From positions 39,483,795 to 39,543,794 of the forward strand of contig NC_092670.1 in NCBI RefSeq assembly GCF_964355755.1: a stretch of 60,000 nt of DNA, read 5' to 3'. The DNA is from Antedon mediterranea. Taxonomy: Eukaryota > Echinodermata > Crinoidea > Comatulida > Antedonidae. How positions within the stretch are numbered: the stretch's first letter is position 1; every line of letters begins with the position of its first letter. The notes under the pieces are model-generated. The model had not been told where the DNA came from. It searched no databases and was given only the letters and a program-made list of their open reading frames with translations. Below, piece by piece: positions 33,950 to 46,221 of the stretch. Position numbers and translations under genes: made by a program.

Positions 33950-34968
33950 TTAAAGGAAAGGAACACCCTGGGCTAAATGTGCCACTGTGCTTATAGATAA
34001 ATGTAATAAAAACATGATTACAATGGTTCAAGGTACAATAGTAAGCAATTTAGTTAAAAAATAGACTTTTAAACGACAACATATCGGAAATTGAACAGCG
34101 CCATTTTGACAGGTTAAGAGCAAATATGTGACGTCAGATTAGGTGGACGCATTCAAGCAAATCCAAGCGTCCATCGTCTTAGTACAGTATTTCAATATGG
34201 AAGTGCGGGATATAACCATAAATAAAATCAATTAAATAGCCTAACATACCTAATAATTCGGAATATGGCTTGGAGTTTTTATAATTCAGAAAATTTGGAA
34301 CCAGAATATACAGAAAGAGAGTTAGTTTTGCGTTGTGCAGATGAGGAAAAAAGAAGAGAAGAAGAACATTCTCGAGCATAACAAGCCGTCGAAGAATGGT
34401 GTACTTGCGGCCAGTGTATCTGTACTGTATGCCTTACTAGGCCTAGAACTCGTGTTGAACGAAAATAAAGTAGACACTGCATCGTCAACTAACAGCCTCC
34501 GTTTGGAAGGTTTACCAGTTAATTCCCCTACCAAATCCCGTTTGAAACAGCTAGGCAATAAAAGTAACAATAGATTAATAATAACTGAAAGATTTACGAA
34601 TTGGCTTGCAGAAGAAAAGATCGAGCGAAGGTTTGTTTACCAAGCCAGCGCATGCTCATACCGTGTCATCGCCGTCCTGCATGACCGCATGTCGCGTTAT
34701 TAGCCAATCATATTAGCGGATTCGCTTATCCAATAGAAGCGCCGAATGCAACCGCGAATCTTAAAATTTTCGTCGGCCGTATCTGACGTCACAAACAGGC
34801 TGCCATGAGCACAAGATGGCGATTTTCAAATGTCTTGAAAACAGCTTTAAAATCCTGTTTACTAGAAAACTACAAATCCGATTTAAACATAAATTGTTCT
34901 GAATATTAAGTTGGTAGGGTTACTTTTATAATAGTTAGGTAAAATATTAGGTTGTTCCTTTCCTTTAA
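33950..34968. mobile_element. TTAA-flanked TIR element carrying a coding relic
   Basis: TTAA (33950-33953) is followed by AGGAAAGGAACA. At the other end TGTTCCTTTCCT is followed by TTAA (34965-34968). A TGACGTCA-like word occurs once near each end (about 34130 and 34785). TTAA targets are used by piggyBac and Kolobok elements; which class this is cannot be told. The interior holds the P2RX7-like relic. Confidence 0.65.
34265..34703 (+). pseudogene. Decayed P2RX7-type zinc-domain coding relic
   Basis: From ATG at 34265 one frame reads a YNSENLEPEYTEREL-like start, an RREEEHSRA segment, an in-frame TAA at 34379-34381, then EEWCTCGQC at 34391-34417. The WCxCGxC motif after an EPEYTEEEL-type stretch is what I know from P2X7-type cytoplasmic zinc-binding domains found in many stand-alone invertebrate ORFs. 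Past this, another frame carries an MP...NSC..TKIK pattern broken by stops, and a third carries TERFTNWLAEEKIERRF. Three frames and several stops imply decay by frameshift. It lies wholly inside a TIR element, so it was probably mobilised. It is not a functional receptor. Confidence 0.45.
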
Positions 34969-36135
34969 TCAGAGTGCCTCAAATCAGGAAAAACTTAGTA
35001 CTAGTACAGTATCAATACCTTTTAATATCACAGCATATTTATTCAAATTTTACATGTTTAAATACGAATATTTCACTAAATATCTGTTTCTCAGAAACCA
35101 TTTTCTGAAAACAAAACTATTCAACTGACATATTGAATTATTTGAGATGCAAAATTTGAAAAAATAAACAACATTTTACTGTAGAGGCTGAGCAAACTAA
35201 ATAAAATATACCAAGCTACACAATGCATTTATGACAACCACACACGGTGAAAAAAATAAGTGTATTTACAAAATGCGCCACCACCCCCAAGGGAAGGCGA
35301 GGCAACAGGGGTCTATCGGGATTTGGCAAAAATAATACAGCAACAAAGAAAAGCAGACTATGATTACTTGATGACGTCTGATTATCATGAAATATTTGTA
35401 AGCCTCAAGTAATGTAAACAAGTTGTTAATTTACTTGCTGCAAAATTTGATAAAGACATATTATTATAGACACTACGCTTTGAAAATACTTTCTTAAAAT
35501 GAGTAGGGGCAAAGAAATAATCAATGTAAATTAATAAAAATAGACACTTAATAGTATTTGTTCAAATGTTATTTATACAGTTTAAATATTATTGCTTGCA
35601 TACATTTTTAATTTTTATTGATTAATTCTGCTTAAGCTTTGAGTAAACTTAAGCAACTTTCTCATGGTTTTGAGTGCTGTTGGATTCCATGTTGGTTTAG
35701 GAGCTATTTTTGGTTTAAACGATAAATTAGTTAGAGAAATAATAGTAAATAGTATATTTACATTTGTCTTGATTTGAATTTTCAACTCAGCCGAACCATC
35801 TTTGGACACCAACAACTTACATTTCTCTTCAATGATATCTATATTAAAAAAAAAAACAAATGACATACATTAGTAAGTAGTATATGAATATGAATCAATA
35901 CATTTAGACACTTCATCATTATTACATTTAATAAATCATTATTACATTTAATAAATTGATCATTTATTGTAATAAATCATTATGTCTCTTCTTCTTAAAA
36001 CTTCCTTGTTCAAAATACTTTTGGTCTTATAGCATTGAAAATGATTGACTTTAGTAAATGTAGTATATAAATTATATTAATTAATAAACACTTATATAAA
36101 TCCATAATAGAAAAATAAAGCTTAAAAAAGAAGAA
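34969..36135. other. Intergenic or intronic, AT-rich; one possible minus exon
   Basis: Mostly featureless. A minus-strand frame at 35615-35838, preceded by a strong T-rich tract and AG, is open for 74 codons (IIEEKCKLLVSKDGSAELK near its start, stop TAA). See the candidate exon entry at 36336-36427. Confidence 0.25.
35615..35838 (-). CDS. Candidate terminal exon, unidentified
   Basis: The minus strand has an A/T-rich tract then ATATAG at the acceptor. The frame open from it reads IIEEKCKLLVSKDGSAELK..., later PKIAPKPTWNPTALKTM, to TAA, 74 codons. Composition looks coding (charged N-terminal part, Pro-rich linker). The phase does not match the candidate exon at 36336-36427 (it would need one base, that exon leaves two), so at most one joining is right or an exon is missing between them. 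No homology recognised. Confidence 0.3.
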
Positions 36136-36172
36136 CGACATTTCGACTCCATCATGGGGTCATTATCAAGTC
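36136..36172 (-). ncRNA. Degenerate hammerhead-ribozyme-like motif, Penelope-type
   Basis: Read on minus, TTGATAA (consensus CTGATGA) is followed by a short stem GACCCC...GGAGTC and then GAAA. This order is the hammerhead core found in Penelope-like retroelements, whose end sequence resembles GGAGTCGAAA...; here two core bases differ by transitions. It is probably a dead fragment. Confidence 0.35.
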
Positions 36173-36335
36173 CAATGAATTAAATATAAAAAGACATATC
36201 ACTACATTTTATAAATCCTTTTAATGCAATTTAAGTCTCCTTTTAAACTCCTTTGTTCAAAATATTTTGGTCTTGCTTATTCTGAATAAATATTATTATT
36301 ATTAAAACAAATTGAAAAGGAAGAAAAATACTTAC

Positions 36336-36427
36336 ATTTTAGGCGTCTTGATGTTACAACTTAAATCCAGGTTATGTTGGTAAACGATAAAATGTAATTC
36401 TTCCAATGACAACTTGCTCTTTGGCCT
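36336..36427 (-). CDS. Candidate internal coding exon, unidentified
   Basis: The minus strand runs from an AG at 36429-36428 to a perfect donor AAAAT/GTAAGTATTT. The open frame (30 codons plus two bases) reads KSKLSLEELHFIVYQHNLDL then SCNIKTPK. Donor quality and amino-acid composition argue for an exon, but the acceptor tract is poor and flanking exons are not identified. It is too short to be seen as a long ORF. Confidence 0.3.
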
Positions 36428-39400
36428 CTATTAAATGTTTCAGATTCTTTACAGGTAGTAAAAAGTAAAAAGTGACTATTCCCTGGATATGATGCTTAAT
36501 TTCTGTAAGTAGGACTTTACTCCAATACACCCATCTGCACTCTACAAGAGAAAGCAAGTAAATGATTATAAAAACCAGTACAGTATCATTCACAAAAGGC
36601 AGTGGATTAAACCATTATTTCACAGGGGTGATGGTTTAATCATATAGATGATGTTTCTCTATTGCACAAAACACCATTTGATATGGTTGCAAGACCGGCA
36701 AAGTTTGTGCATTTTGACAAAATAGTATCAGGAATTTTTAAACAAAATCATAATTTGTAGATCAAATTACAAATATTAATATACAGTATCTTTTGAAGAC
36801 AATTCATGTAGGGAATTACTTGACACCAATTTGGAGCTAATTGATGATACCAAGCTGTGCTAAGTATTCCAGCTCACTTTGAACACAAGTGAAACGCACT
36901 CTTATGATATTGATACTTTGAAAATGTTTTGTCAAAGTTAAGTATGTAGATCTTTGCTTAAGTACTACATAACTTCATCTACTTTGAAAGTGGTCATTGT
37001 ATTATCAAATGTAGCATAAAAGATGACCGATACTGGTTTTTGAAATAGAGTGGGGGAGGGGGGGGGGTGGTCCTGGTTCTAAAAATTGTAAAATTAAGTG
37101 CTAAGCTTACCTATGTCCTATCTTTTGCAATGTATTTTTTTTCAAAATTTAGGGGAGGGGGTATGTGCCGGTTAGGATACAATTTAGTACTCAACATCAA
37201 TTTAATTATTACAGAATCATTAATTATGCAATAATGTATTAATAATGGTAATGGGTACATATAGCCTCTGGGGCTGGTCTTTATAAGTAGGGACCATCGA
37301 GTAAATATTGCTTTAAAATAAAAAAAATACAACAAAAGCTGACCATATATATTACACATTAATATCAATTTCATGAATTGTTGTACCCCATTTTTAACAG
37401 ATAGGCAGCCTTCTTTAGTGTATGTTAATTGCTTGACATACAGTAGGCTAATGCTCTGCTTATGATGTGACTGTCCATAAACTTTTTATGACATGATTAC
37501 AAAGATTCAAGGAATGTACTTAGTTGACACACCAATCTCACTGAAAGCATTTAAGATTTCTACCACATCCCATCTCTGAACAATGCTAACATAAGTGGAC
37601 TTCTATCATGAATTATGGGAGATGTAGTTAATTGAAAGATTCAAGATTCAATTTTATTTTGCCAATTAAAATGGAAATAATGATAATGGTATGAAAATAA
37701 ACATTAAACTGCCAAGGCTACAAAAAGTCTATTTAAATGATTTCAAAATAAAATACTAGTTGAATACACAAATAAAAGGACAGCTGCAATCTATGAATTC
37801 AGTTTATTTCTTCCTCACTTAAATCAATTATTCACAAGTTTGTCTGCTAATTGGATGTTGAGGAACACTAATTAAAAAATACTCTTGACAATATACAATA
37901 CAGTATAGCCACTGTATTCAAATATGTGGGGCAAGGAAAAGGAGGAAAACAGTAATTAGAAAATCTGTACCAGGAATAATATACAGTAAAATTAATATAT
38001 TTCCGTACATCTTTAAAAAATAGATACATTCATTTCCTGGTACGAAATGAGTAGATGAAAGGAGTATTGCCAGACCACTTTTTTACAAATAAAAATCATG
38101 TAAGAATATAATTACCATGACATTCAATATTACAATTTTTTATTACTGGTATATGTATTTATAAATATAAAGAGTAAATGAAAAGAGTAAGGACTATTTA
38201 AAAAAAAATTGTCTATTTTCAATAGTCTCGCACCTAATGCGTAAAACTTAGAAGGTATGAATCATTAATTTACTTTCTATTCATTTGTTTAAATTTTGAT
38301 TATTTTATTGATAATTATATTTATAGCCTTTCTCTCGGTATTATCAATTCTTTCGTTCTGGTATGCAGTTTATTACTTATAAGCCTTAATCGTTTATAAA
38401 TACATTTTCTGATTATTAAATCTCTAAAAACATCATGACTGTAGGCCTAATGCAATATCAATAAAGCTTTTAAAACTGCCTTGATTTCAATGTTTATGCA
38501 AAGATTATAAATTCTCAGATTATAACTAATAACTTAAAGCAACACTTTTCATCAACAGAAATTAAACTTAAGTCACATACTATAGGGCATTATCCTGCTA
38601 TATATAAATCCATGCTTTAAGCAACTAAGTAAAGTACTTAGAACCTAATTAGCAATTTTATGCTCTGGTGGATTTACTTAATACTTTAGACTCATGGTTC
38701 AAATCACTCCTAGCACAAAGTGATATATGTGAGCCTAAATAATTCAAAAGGTGTTAAATTATGAAATAGACCGGAATTTTGCAAAAATATTAAGAACTTT
38801 TATGCCAATCATTTAAGACAGTGACCTTATTAAAATAACCTGGAATACCCTAATTATGTCCAACACTTGAATTTGTTTATTGTTTTTCACAGTGTATTTG
38901 GGAACTCCACAATTCAATTATTACAACTTTCAGCATCACTTACTACTGAAGCTAGTGGCAGATCATGGTATTTTGAAATAAGGGGAGAGGTGAGAGAGCT
39001 ACTGTAGTTGGTGGTGCAGATGAGTTATTGGAAATTGGCAAAACTGGTGAACTTACCTAATGCCCTATATTTTACAAAAGGTTCAATGGGATGTGTCTCT
39101 TTCCATACCTCCACAATTTACTGGTTCATCAGAACTTTTTATTATTTATATATTCTAAAGTTTTCAATTTCAAGTTCCAGCAATATTTGAAAACAGCATT
39201 GTATATATTCTAAAGAAATTCAACATTTAATCAATTTAACTTTCAAAGAATGCCTTTGTAAGAGTTATATAAACACACAAAAGTGTCTCTATTTTAATTT
39301 CGGTTAAATTCAATTTAGCAAATGAGCAATGACTTCCAATTTTTGTTTAAGATACTCAAGGAAAACAAAATCAATAGACATAAAAAAAAAATCAGCTAAT

Positions 39401-39853
39401 TAAAAATACACACAAAATAAAAGATATTACAAGCCAGGGAAAATAAGTATTTTGTTGGGGTTCCTGTTTGAGAGAAAACATGAAATGCAATGAACTGAAA
39501 AGTCGGAGAAGAATGAGGACAATTAACTTTCCAAATGATCTATAATTGTAAAACTAAAAGTTAATTTTCACTTTAAAAAGTACAAATTCCAAAGGTCAAG
39601 ATCAAATGTTATTATAATATCTTCAAGGTTAAAACTGTCATGGCCGCCATTAAAATATTCTATGGTTTCTTTGGGACATAAAATTTAATTGGATAGTTTA
39701 TGAGGTTTTAAAGAATTTTATACAGAATTAATTTGCGAGTTTGGCTTTATAATATGACACTAGGAAATATTGAATCAGAAATAATTATAAAGTATATAGT
39801 ATGGATATAAAATAATGCCAATAAAAGTATAACCTATCTTCTTTTTTTTCAAG
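36428..39853. other. No gene recognised; scattered hAT-MITE fragments
   Basis: AT-rich. Partial copies of a repeat with TTTTGAAATAGGGG-type and TTACCTATGCCCTAT-type words occur near 37040-37130 and 38950-39080. They look like remnants of the CAGTGGCGGATC family. Confidence 0.3.
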
Positions 39854-40036
39854 AGAATGGAAGCATTAAGAAACAGTTACCATGTGGTAGCTTATATTTT
39901 ACTACCGATTTTACTACAAGAAAAATGCGTATTTAGAAACTTGGACTGGGTATGCGCACATCCCAAAGCACGTCTGAAAAAAAGAGAGTCTATGAAAACA
40001 TTTTCTGAAAAATATCGAGATGCATGTAGACGGTAG
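39854..40036 (+). CDS. Candidate plus-strand coding exon, unidentified
   Basis: A long T-rich tract and AAG acceptor (39841-39853) lead into AGA ATG and a 59-codon frame, MEALRNSYHVVAYILLPILL... to RESMKTFSEKYRDACRR, then TAG. The last codons overlap a possible donor (ACG/GTAGTT). Length, strong acceptor and composition suggest coding. I do not recognise it. Two further possible plus exons follow at 40382-40429 (ARCLAVAAPCKLLGTM, ending in ATG/GTAAGA) and 40512-40527 (16 nt before GTAAGT), but the phases do not join cleanly. Confidence 0.3.
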   Translation, partial: RMEALRNSYHVVAYILLPILLQEKCVFRNLDWVCAHPKARLKKRESMKTFSEKYRDACRR

Positions 40037-42457
40037 TTACTGTGAGATGAGCTGTGTTTTTTTAAAGAAATATTTCTTGTTTATTCTTTATTTCAAAACT
40101 ACAACTGTGGCTTGCTCATATCTCCAATCTACTTTTTGTGGGTATAAAATGATAAAATCATAAAATATTTGAATATAGAAATTCCTTTTTTGATCAAACC
40201 AATGGTAAAATACAAAATTAGATTTTTAGAAAATTATTTAAATTTGAAATATTGAAAACTGTAAATTTTGGTGATTTAGAAATAAAAAAGTGTCTTTCTT
40301 GTCCATCATCCACCCAACGGACAATGAATTCTGTATTCTAATTCTTTCTATCTACTTCACCACACAATAACCCGATTTGAGGCCCGTTGTCTGGCGGTAG
40401 CAGCACCCTGTAAGCTGTTGGGAACAATGGTAAGATCGAGGACCCTAGCAAGAGTAGAATACAGTGTAAATATAATATAGAGACCTGTATAAACATTATA
40501 TCATCCTTTAGATTGTCAACAACAAAGGTAAGTGATGGATCTTGTTATTCACAATATACATAGCAAACATTCATGTAATGCTTACAATGGTTGGTAAGGG
40601 CTATGTTACTTAAATTGAACAAAATAATGTGAAGGTCTATTGTAAAAAATAGACTTGTACATAACATATGCCTACTGCTGCACATATAAAATAAATTCAT
40701 GATTACAGTTTTCTTACTGCATTTAAAATTAATTTCAGTCTGTAGTGAAGTACTTTTCAACATTGTATAGTATTAATAAAAAGTATAAAATGTTTTTATA
40801 TTATAAAGTTATAATCTTTCTGATATGATGCTTGGACTCCACAATCAAAGCAAAGTTTACAAGGGTACCATTTTTTTTTACATATTATTTTTTAGAAATT
40901 TTACATTGTATTTTCTTCAAATAAATGTGTTCAATATTTTATCTTCTTGAATATGTTGATGTGAAAATGCCTTGATTTATTAAGACATTTAATAAAGCTA
41001 ACTTGTGATGTATTTAAACACGCTTTATGCACAGAATATTTTAATATATGTGCAGGTATATTACATTTAAATAATATATTTACAACAATACAAGCTAATG
41101 TAGTGATTTGTTTATTTATTATTTATTTCAAAAACACATCCCAAGGGAGAAGCTGTACATATATAATAGTACATACTTTTATAAAATACACAGCATAAAT
41201 TGTTAATGTTATATTTATGATTAAAGAACATTTAATATTACTTCGATCATCCAAGCTTTAATGTAGGCTACAATAACTAAAAAATATCTCCCCCCACCCC
41301 ACCCCCCAAAAAAAATCTACATACAAATCTGTAGAACTACCCTACCTTTGGCATTTGCGGATTCCAATGATTAAAATATTGATGAACATCAAAAAACTAC
41401 CTCAAAAGGAACTGTTGTGTGGAACATATCAAGGCTAACAATAAAGCTACAAATGGCAGTCAACCTCACGTTCACAAACACTGGGTGATCACATGTTCCG
41501 GATTGTTCATTGTCATTGGTCTCGGAAACAACACTGTGTAGTTTTATTTACTTAAGTGATAAACGTTTGTAACGAGCATTTACTGAGTGTTGGGTGTTGT
41601 GTTAAATCTTACATGCGATTATAACACCCTAAGGCACATAGTGTACTACCAATACAGTATGTACTTTGAGGTTATAGTACTTTGTACTGTACTTAGTACC
41701 AGGTAAGGCCATCTCATTTCACTGGTAGTCTAACATACAAAACAATACAATACATGCATTGTAATTCAATTACATTGTGATGATAACGAATGGTCTATAA
41801 TAGTTCTAACTTTAGTATGTTTTATGTTATATAATTGAGAATAATCTAGCATTTTACAAAGAAACAGACTATCATACAAGTATGTCTTGAAACTTTTAAA
41901 TTTGTAATAACATTTTTAAAATATCGGAATTTGAAGAAACAAATTAATATATCTTCAATGAATTAACACCTTTATGACAGCTGATAGGTCTATAGTATAA
42001 AACTCTTCCACAACATTTCTTCCAAAACTGTATAATATTTGTCCTTAATGAGGCAACTATATTTTTCAATGAGATTAAATGAGGCTTAAATCTAGCATAG
42101 AAAATTCAAAATTCTGCAGTTACGCTTGAAATCAAGACTTTATTTCTGGTAGATTACGCGCTACACCAGCTCAAGTCAACTTTAACACCAACATTTAATT
42201 AAGCATGCCTTTACAGTTATTTGTAAACAAACACAATGGACTTTGATATGCCGACTCAGGAACACACACTGAGGGGAAATAACACAATTATCATCTAAAG
42301 AAAAGTTGCTCTTTTGCAGTTTTTGCTGATTGTATTATGATTGGTAACTTTTATTTTAAAATAAATATAAATTAAATTATAACTGTTGGAGGCCAATGCT
42401 GAATTGGAAATACAATGTTTAAAATAAAACTAGAAAGAAATACATAAATAACTGGTA

Positions 42458-42535
42458 ATCATTGAAGATTCGAACCTGGATTTCTGCTTGATAAGCAGAC
42501 ATTCTACCTATTATTCTATTGGATGAATCTTTAAC
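42458..42535 (-). pseudogene. tRNA-like sequence, probably a pseudogene
   Basis: On minus, TAGGTAGAATG, an intact anticodon stem-loop TCTGC-TTATCAA-GCAGA, and a B-box GGTTCGAATC occur in tRNA order. The T stem does not pair (CCAGG against CTTCA) and the acceptor arms do not match, so a working tRNA is unlikely. Confidence 0.4.
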
Positions 42536-42611
42536 TTTATTGTACAAACAAAAAACATATAATTATACATTTTGGAAACACGCAAAACGTTTTGCAATTT
42601 TTAAGTAGTTA

Positions 42612-42637
42612 AACCATGGAGCTATAGCTCCATGGTT
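42612..42637. repeat. Perfect 26-bp palindrome
   Basis: AACCATGGAGCTA followed by its exact complement TAGCTCCATGGTT, no loop. A looser version occurs at 27185-27240. Confidence 0.85.
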
Positions 42638-44474
42638 AAACACTTGGTTTTTTTATTTCAAAACATTTATTTCTCTTCTCTTTTCTATGTACAGTACAAA
42701 GTTTGTAATAAAATAATTATAAATAAGAATGGCGAAACCCAAAAAGAGAAAACTTGTGAAGGGCTTCCTAAAATAAAAAATATGGTACAATTTTATTTGG
42801 TGTCAATCAAGACTTACAAAAGTTAAAAAAATCTGTAAAATCAGCTGCGGATATAAACTACTAAAAATTTAAAAACATATTTGTAAAGGAAAAATGGTTA
42901 AATTTACTGTACTGTTAAACACAGAACCTTCAAACATCATGTTCTAGGCTAAAGTGGGTGGCTGGTTAGGCTACCACCTTATGTTGAATAGTTACATAGG
43001 GTACCTTCCGAATCCCTGATAATAATATCTTAACATTATTTCATTACAAGTCATGATACTAAGCAAACATACACCGGACATTTGCAAACACTTGTATGTA
43101 TTGAGTATGAGACAAGGTGACATCAAATTGGGTTACAATGTTAAGACTTAAGAAACGTGCCACTCTAACCTTAAATTCACCTTTACTCGATTCAGCGACA
43201 TCAAACCAAAGTTCATTAACTTAAGTCCCTGGGCTTACACGTACATTCTTCAAGGATTAAAAGCCAGACTTAAATTAAAGCTATTCAATATAATAATAGT
43301 ATTACAACCTGTGGAACTAAAACCTAAGAACATATAGAAATTTCACCAAGTCCTCCAGCCTAAGAATACCTTGTTTTCTTAAGGTGTTGTGCTTTGTGCA
43401 ACTTGGCACGTTCAATGCCTAACAGTAACATTCTTTTACTGTTAATTCCCTAACTATTGTTGGGAGCAAATAAAGTTGTGGTTTAGATTAATGAATTTTA
43501 GGTAAATCTTTTTTAGTGACATCCTAAAGCCTTAAGATAAGCTTTAAAATCTGTAAAACCTATTCAAATAAAAAGTTAATAAAAAATTGCTTTTTAGCAG
43601 AATTATCTAAATTTAAACTTTTTCCATCAGAGTAGTTTGTACCTCCGTTATATCATATTGATTTAGTTATTGCTGTAATTTAAAGTTTTGAGCAAAATGT
43701 CAAAATGAATTTCCTCTTAGACAAAAAAAAACTATAGAATAGTAGTTTAAATTGTAGAAATTAATACAAATAAATACACAATTACTTATTAATCAATATA
43801 CTGTAATATCAATTTTAGATTAAAAACATGTACATAACTGAACATGTTTTTCAAAAAAAAAAAATCATACAATTTAAATACTAGTGTATTGAATTTCAAG
43901 GCACATTCTCAAATTACGAAATGATATAAAAACAGTAATTATTTGTTCACGCCAAATTTGTTGTGATATCAAACTGGAAATAAAGCGTTAAATTGTTGGC
44001 ACGAAAGCAAACCATTTCACATTGCTGTATAATTATGTTAATATGACTCATTGTGCATCAAATTAAGGGCGGATGAATTTCTAAAACGATATTTTCGTTG
44101 ACAGAAATGGATGGGCTATGAAATACCACAATGACACGTTATATAAACATTGACACCATATGAATCAATTTCTGTCGCCTTTAGTGATAAAATCTTTAAA
44201 TATAATATCAATACGTTTTGTGTACCATTCTTCCTCTGTTGTCAAAACAAAAATACACTGTTTTTAGATTTCAAATAGGCTGAGTGAGAGCATGGTGAGG
44301 GCATGATATTTGTTCTACAAATATTGTATAAAGTTGTATAAAACATTATATTCATATTAGTAGTTATAATCCAAGTCATTATCAGACTGCAGAAATGGAT
44401 TCATGTAGAAAGTAAAAGTTATTCTTTGCTACAGCCCCTGGGAAGGTAGAGCGTGCTGAGCACACGACTTCTAC

Positions 44475-45275
44475 TGTTATGCGCGATTTGAAAGATTTGC
44501 GCAATTTGAAATTGCGCAAAAAAATCCTTGCGCAATTTTAAATTGCGCAAAGAATTCTTGCGCAATTTTAAATTGCGCAAGGATTTTTTTGCGCAATTTC
44601 AAATTGCGCAATCAACTTGCGCAATTTCAAATTGCGCAAGAAAATCTTTGCGCAATTTTAAATTGCGCTGCACAATTTGTAAATTGCGCAAGATAGTTCT
44701 TGCGCAATATGACACCTTTGCGCAATTTGAAAACGAACTATAAATTTTCCCATACATGGCTCTAGGCTAGGCCTAGGCAGAGGAGTTTAAAATTTAGTAT
44801 TTTATTATATAAATAAGACCATTTCAATGAAGATAATGTTTAATACTCACTTTTTAAGTTTTTAATATTAGTTTAAGCTAGGCCATGTAACCTAGTCAGT
44901 ATCAGTAGTCCAGACCCTAGCTAGGCTAGAGTAGTATAGCCGGCCGCCCGCGCCGCGCCCGCCTGGTGGAACACCACCGCTTCGTTTTCCTTCGTCGGTT
45001 CTTCGACGGTATGCTAACTTATAACAATATTTGCACTACTAAAATAAGGAAATGCGATATTTATCTTTAATTTTGAATCATTCTTAGAAATTACTATAAA
45101 AATATGGGTGTGCATGATTTCACAATCTGTCGAAAAACCTTGCGCAATTTGCAGATTACTTGCGCAATTTAATACGTTGCTTGCGCAATTTGAAACACAT
45201 GTTTCAATTCAAATTGCGCAAGGATTTTTTTTGCGCAATTTCAAATTGCGCAAATCGTTCAAATCGCGCATAACA
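44475..45275. mobile_element. Foldback element with TTGCGCAATTT palindrome arrays
   Basis: The ends are inverted repeats of about 60 bp (TGTTATGCGCGATTTGAA outward, then GATTTGCGCAATTTGAAATT). The left end is followed by a run of TTGCGCAATTT/AAATTGCGCAA palindromes to 44735; the right end has a shorter run from 45138. CTAC flanks both ends (44471-44474, 45276-45279). The middle holds a GC-rich block at 44935-45010. Because the unit is palindromic, several frames stay open; the small frames here are not genes. Confidence 0.78.
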
Positions 45276-46221
45276 CTACCACCATCGCCACCTGGGCGAC
45301 TAATCGACGAAGTTATTCAAATTCACGCCTGACTTTTTTAGCTTCAAAACAATATGTAAATTATAACGGAAATACTTACCAATTTGGAGAGTAAGGCCTA
45401 AAAATCAAGGAAAACACTTCAACGTTCTTATTATTGTTCGTGAGTAAGGCGTTTGCAGTATTAGTAAACCTTCCAAATTCCAAAAATTTAGGCCTAGACT
45501 AGACCAGAACAGACTAAAATACGGCACATGCGGCTGTGTAAAAATATACCGTCCGTCCGTGACCTTTGGATTTAGAACAGACTGTTCACGTGATACAGGT
45601 GGTATTGCGCGAGCGCTAAATATTAAAGTTTTCACACTTGGTAATTCAGCCCGAAAAATATTTTTAATTAGGTTTTTGTAAGACTCAATAGAATTATGTA
45701 CAGGAAAGCGAAGGAAATTAAAAGAAAAAATGCTCTTAAGAAAGCAATGTTTCGCTGACTATCGTAGCCATGCCATAGCCTACTGTAGGCATAATATATC
45801 AATAAAAAAATATGATGATACTAATAAATAATATTTATGCCTATTGTATAGATAATTAATAGTGGATACTATTAATTATGTTTCTTTGTCGACTACCGTA
45901 GCCTGTACTGTAGAAATTTATCAATAAAAAATAATATGAAACAGATGAAATATATACCTATATTGATTCAGAGTGGATTCTATTATCATCTACGTAAACT
46001 TTCGTTGGTACATTACTAAAACAACTTTGTGTATAATTAATGATAAGCAAAACAATCTAATCAACCACTTGATGATTATAATACGCGTCCCATGTGTCGA
46101 CTTAGGCAAATAAGGTGACAACTTAAAGGTACCGAAACATTGGTTGAATAAATAGCAGATATAGGCCCTACTACATGGCATATATACTATCAGAATATTA
46201 GATATACGTCTGTAGTTTATT
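45276..46221. other. Possible 5' region of a minus-strand gene
   Basis: A strong minus-strand donor (CAAATTG/GTAAGTATTT, intron from about 45380) lies next to a CpG-containing stretch (45530-45620). This could be a non-coding first exon of a minus gene, but no start codon or protein is supported. Confidence 0.2.

Larger units (their letters stand above)
40037..44474. other. No gene recognised
   Basis: AT-rich unique sequence apart from the small items listed separately. The GC-richer pocket at 40371-40440 is open on both strands (plus: LAVAAPCKLL; minus: ARQRASNRVIVW before a stop) and could be an exon of either orientation. Confidence 0.25.

Noticed and set aside
42458-42535. Functional tRNA with ATC anticodon
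   Set aside because: T stem and acceptor stem do not pair and an ATC anticodon is unexpected for Asp; kept only as a tRNA-like pseudogene.
44528-45332. RNFKLRK-type repetitive frames
   Set aside because: They arise from TTGCGCAATTT palindromes in a foldback element.
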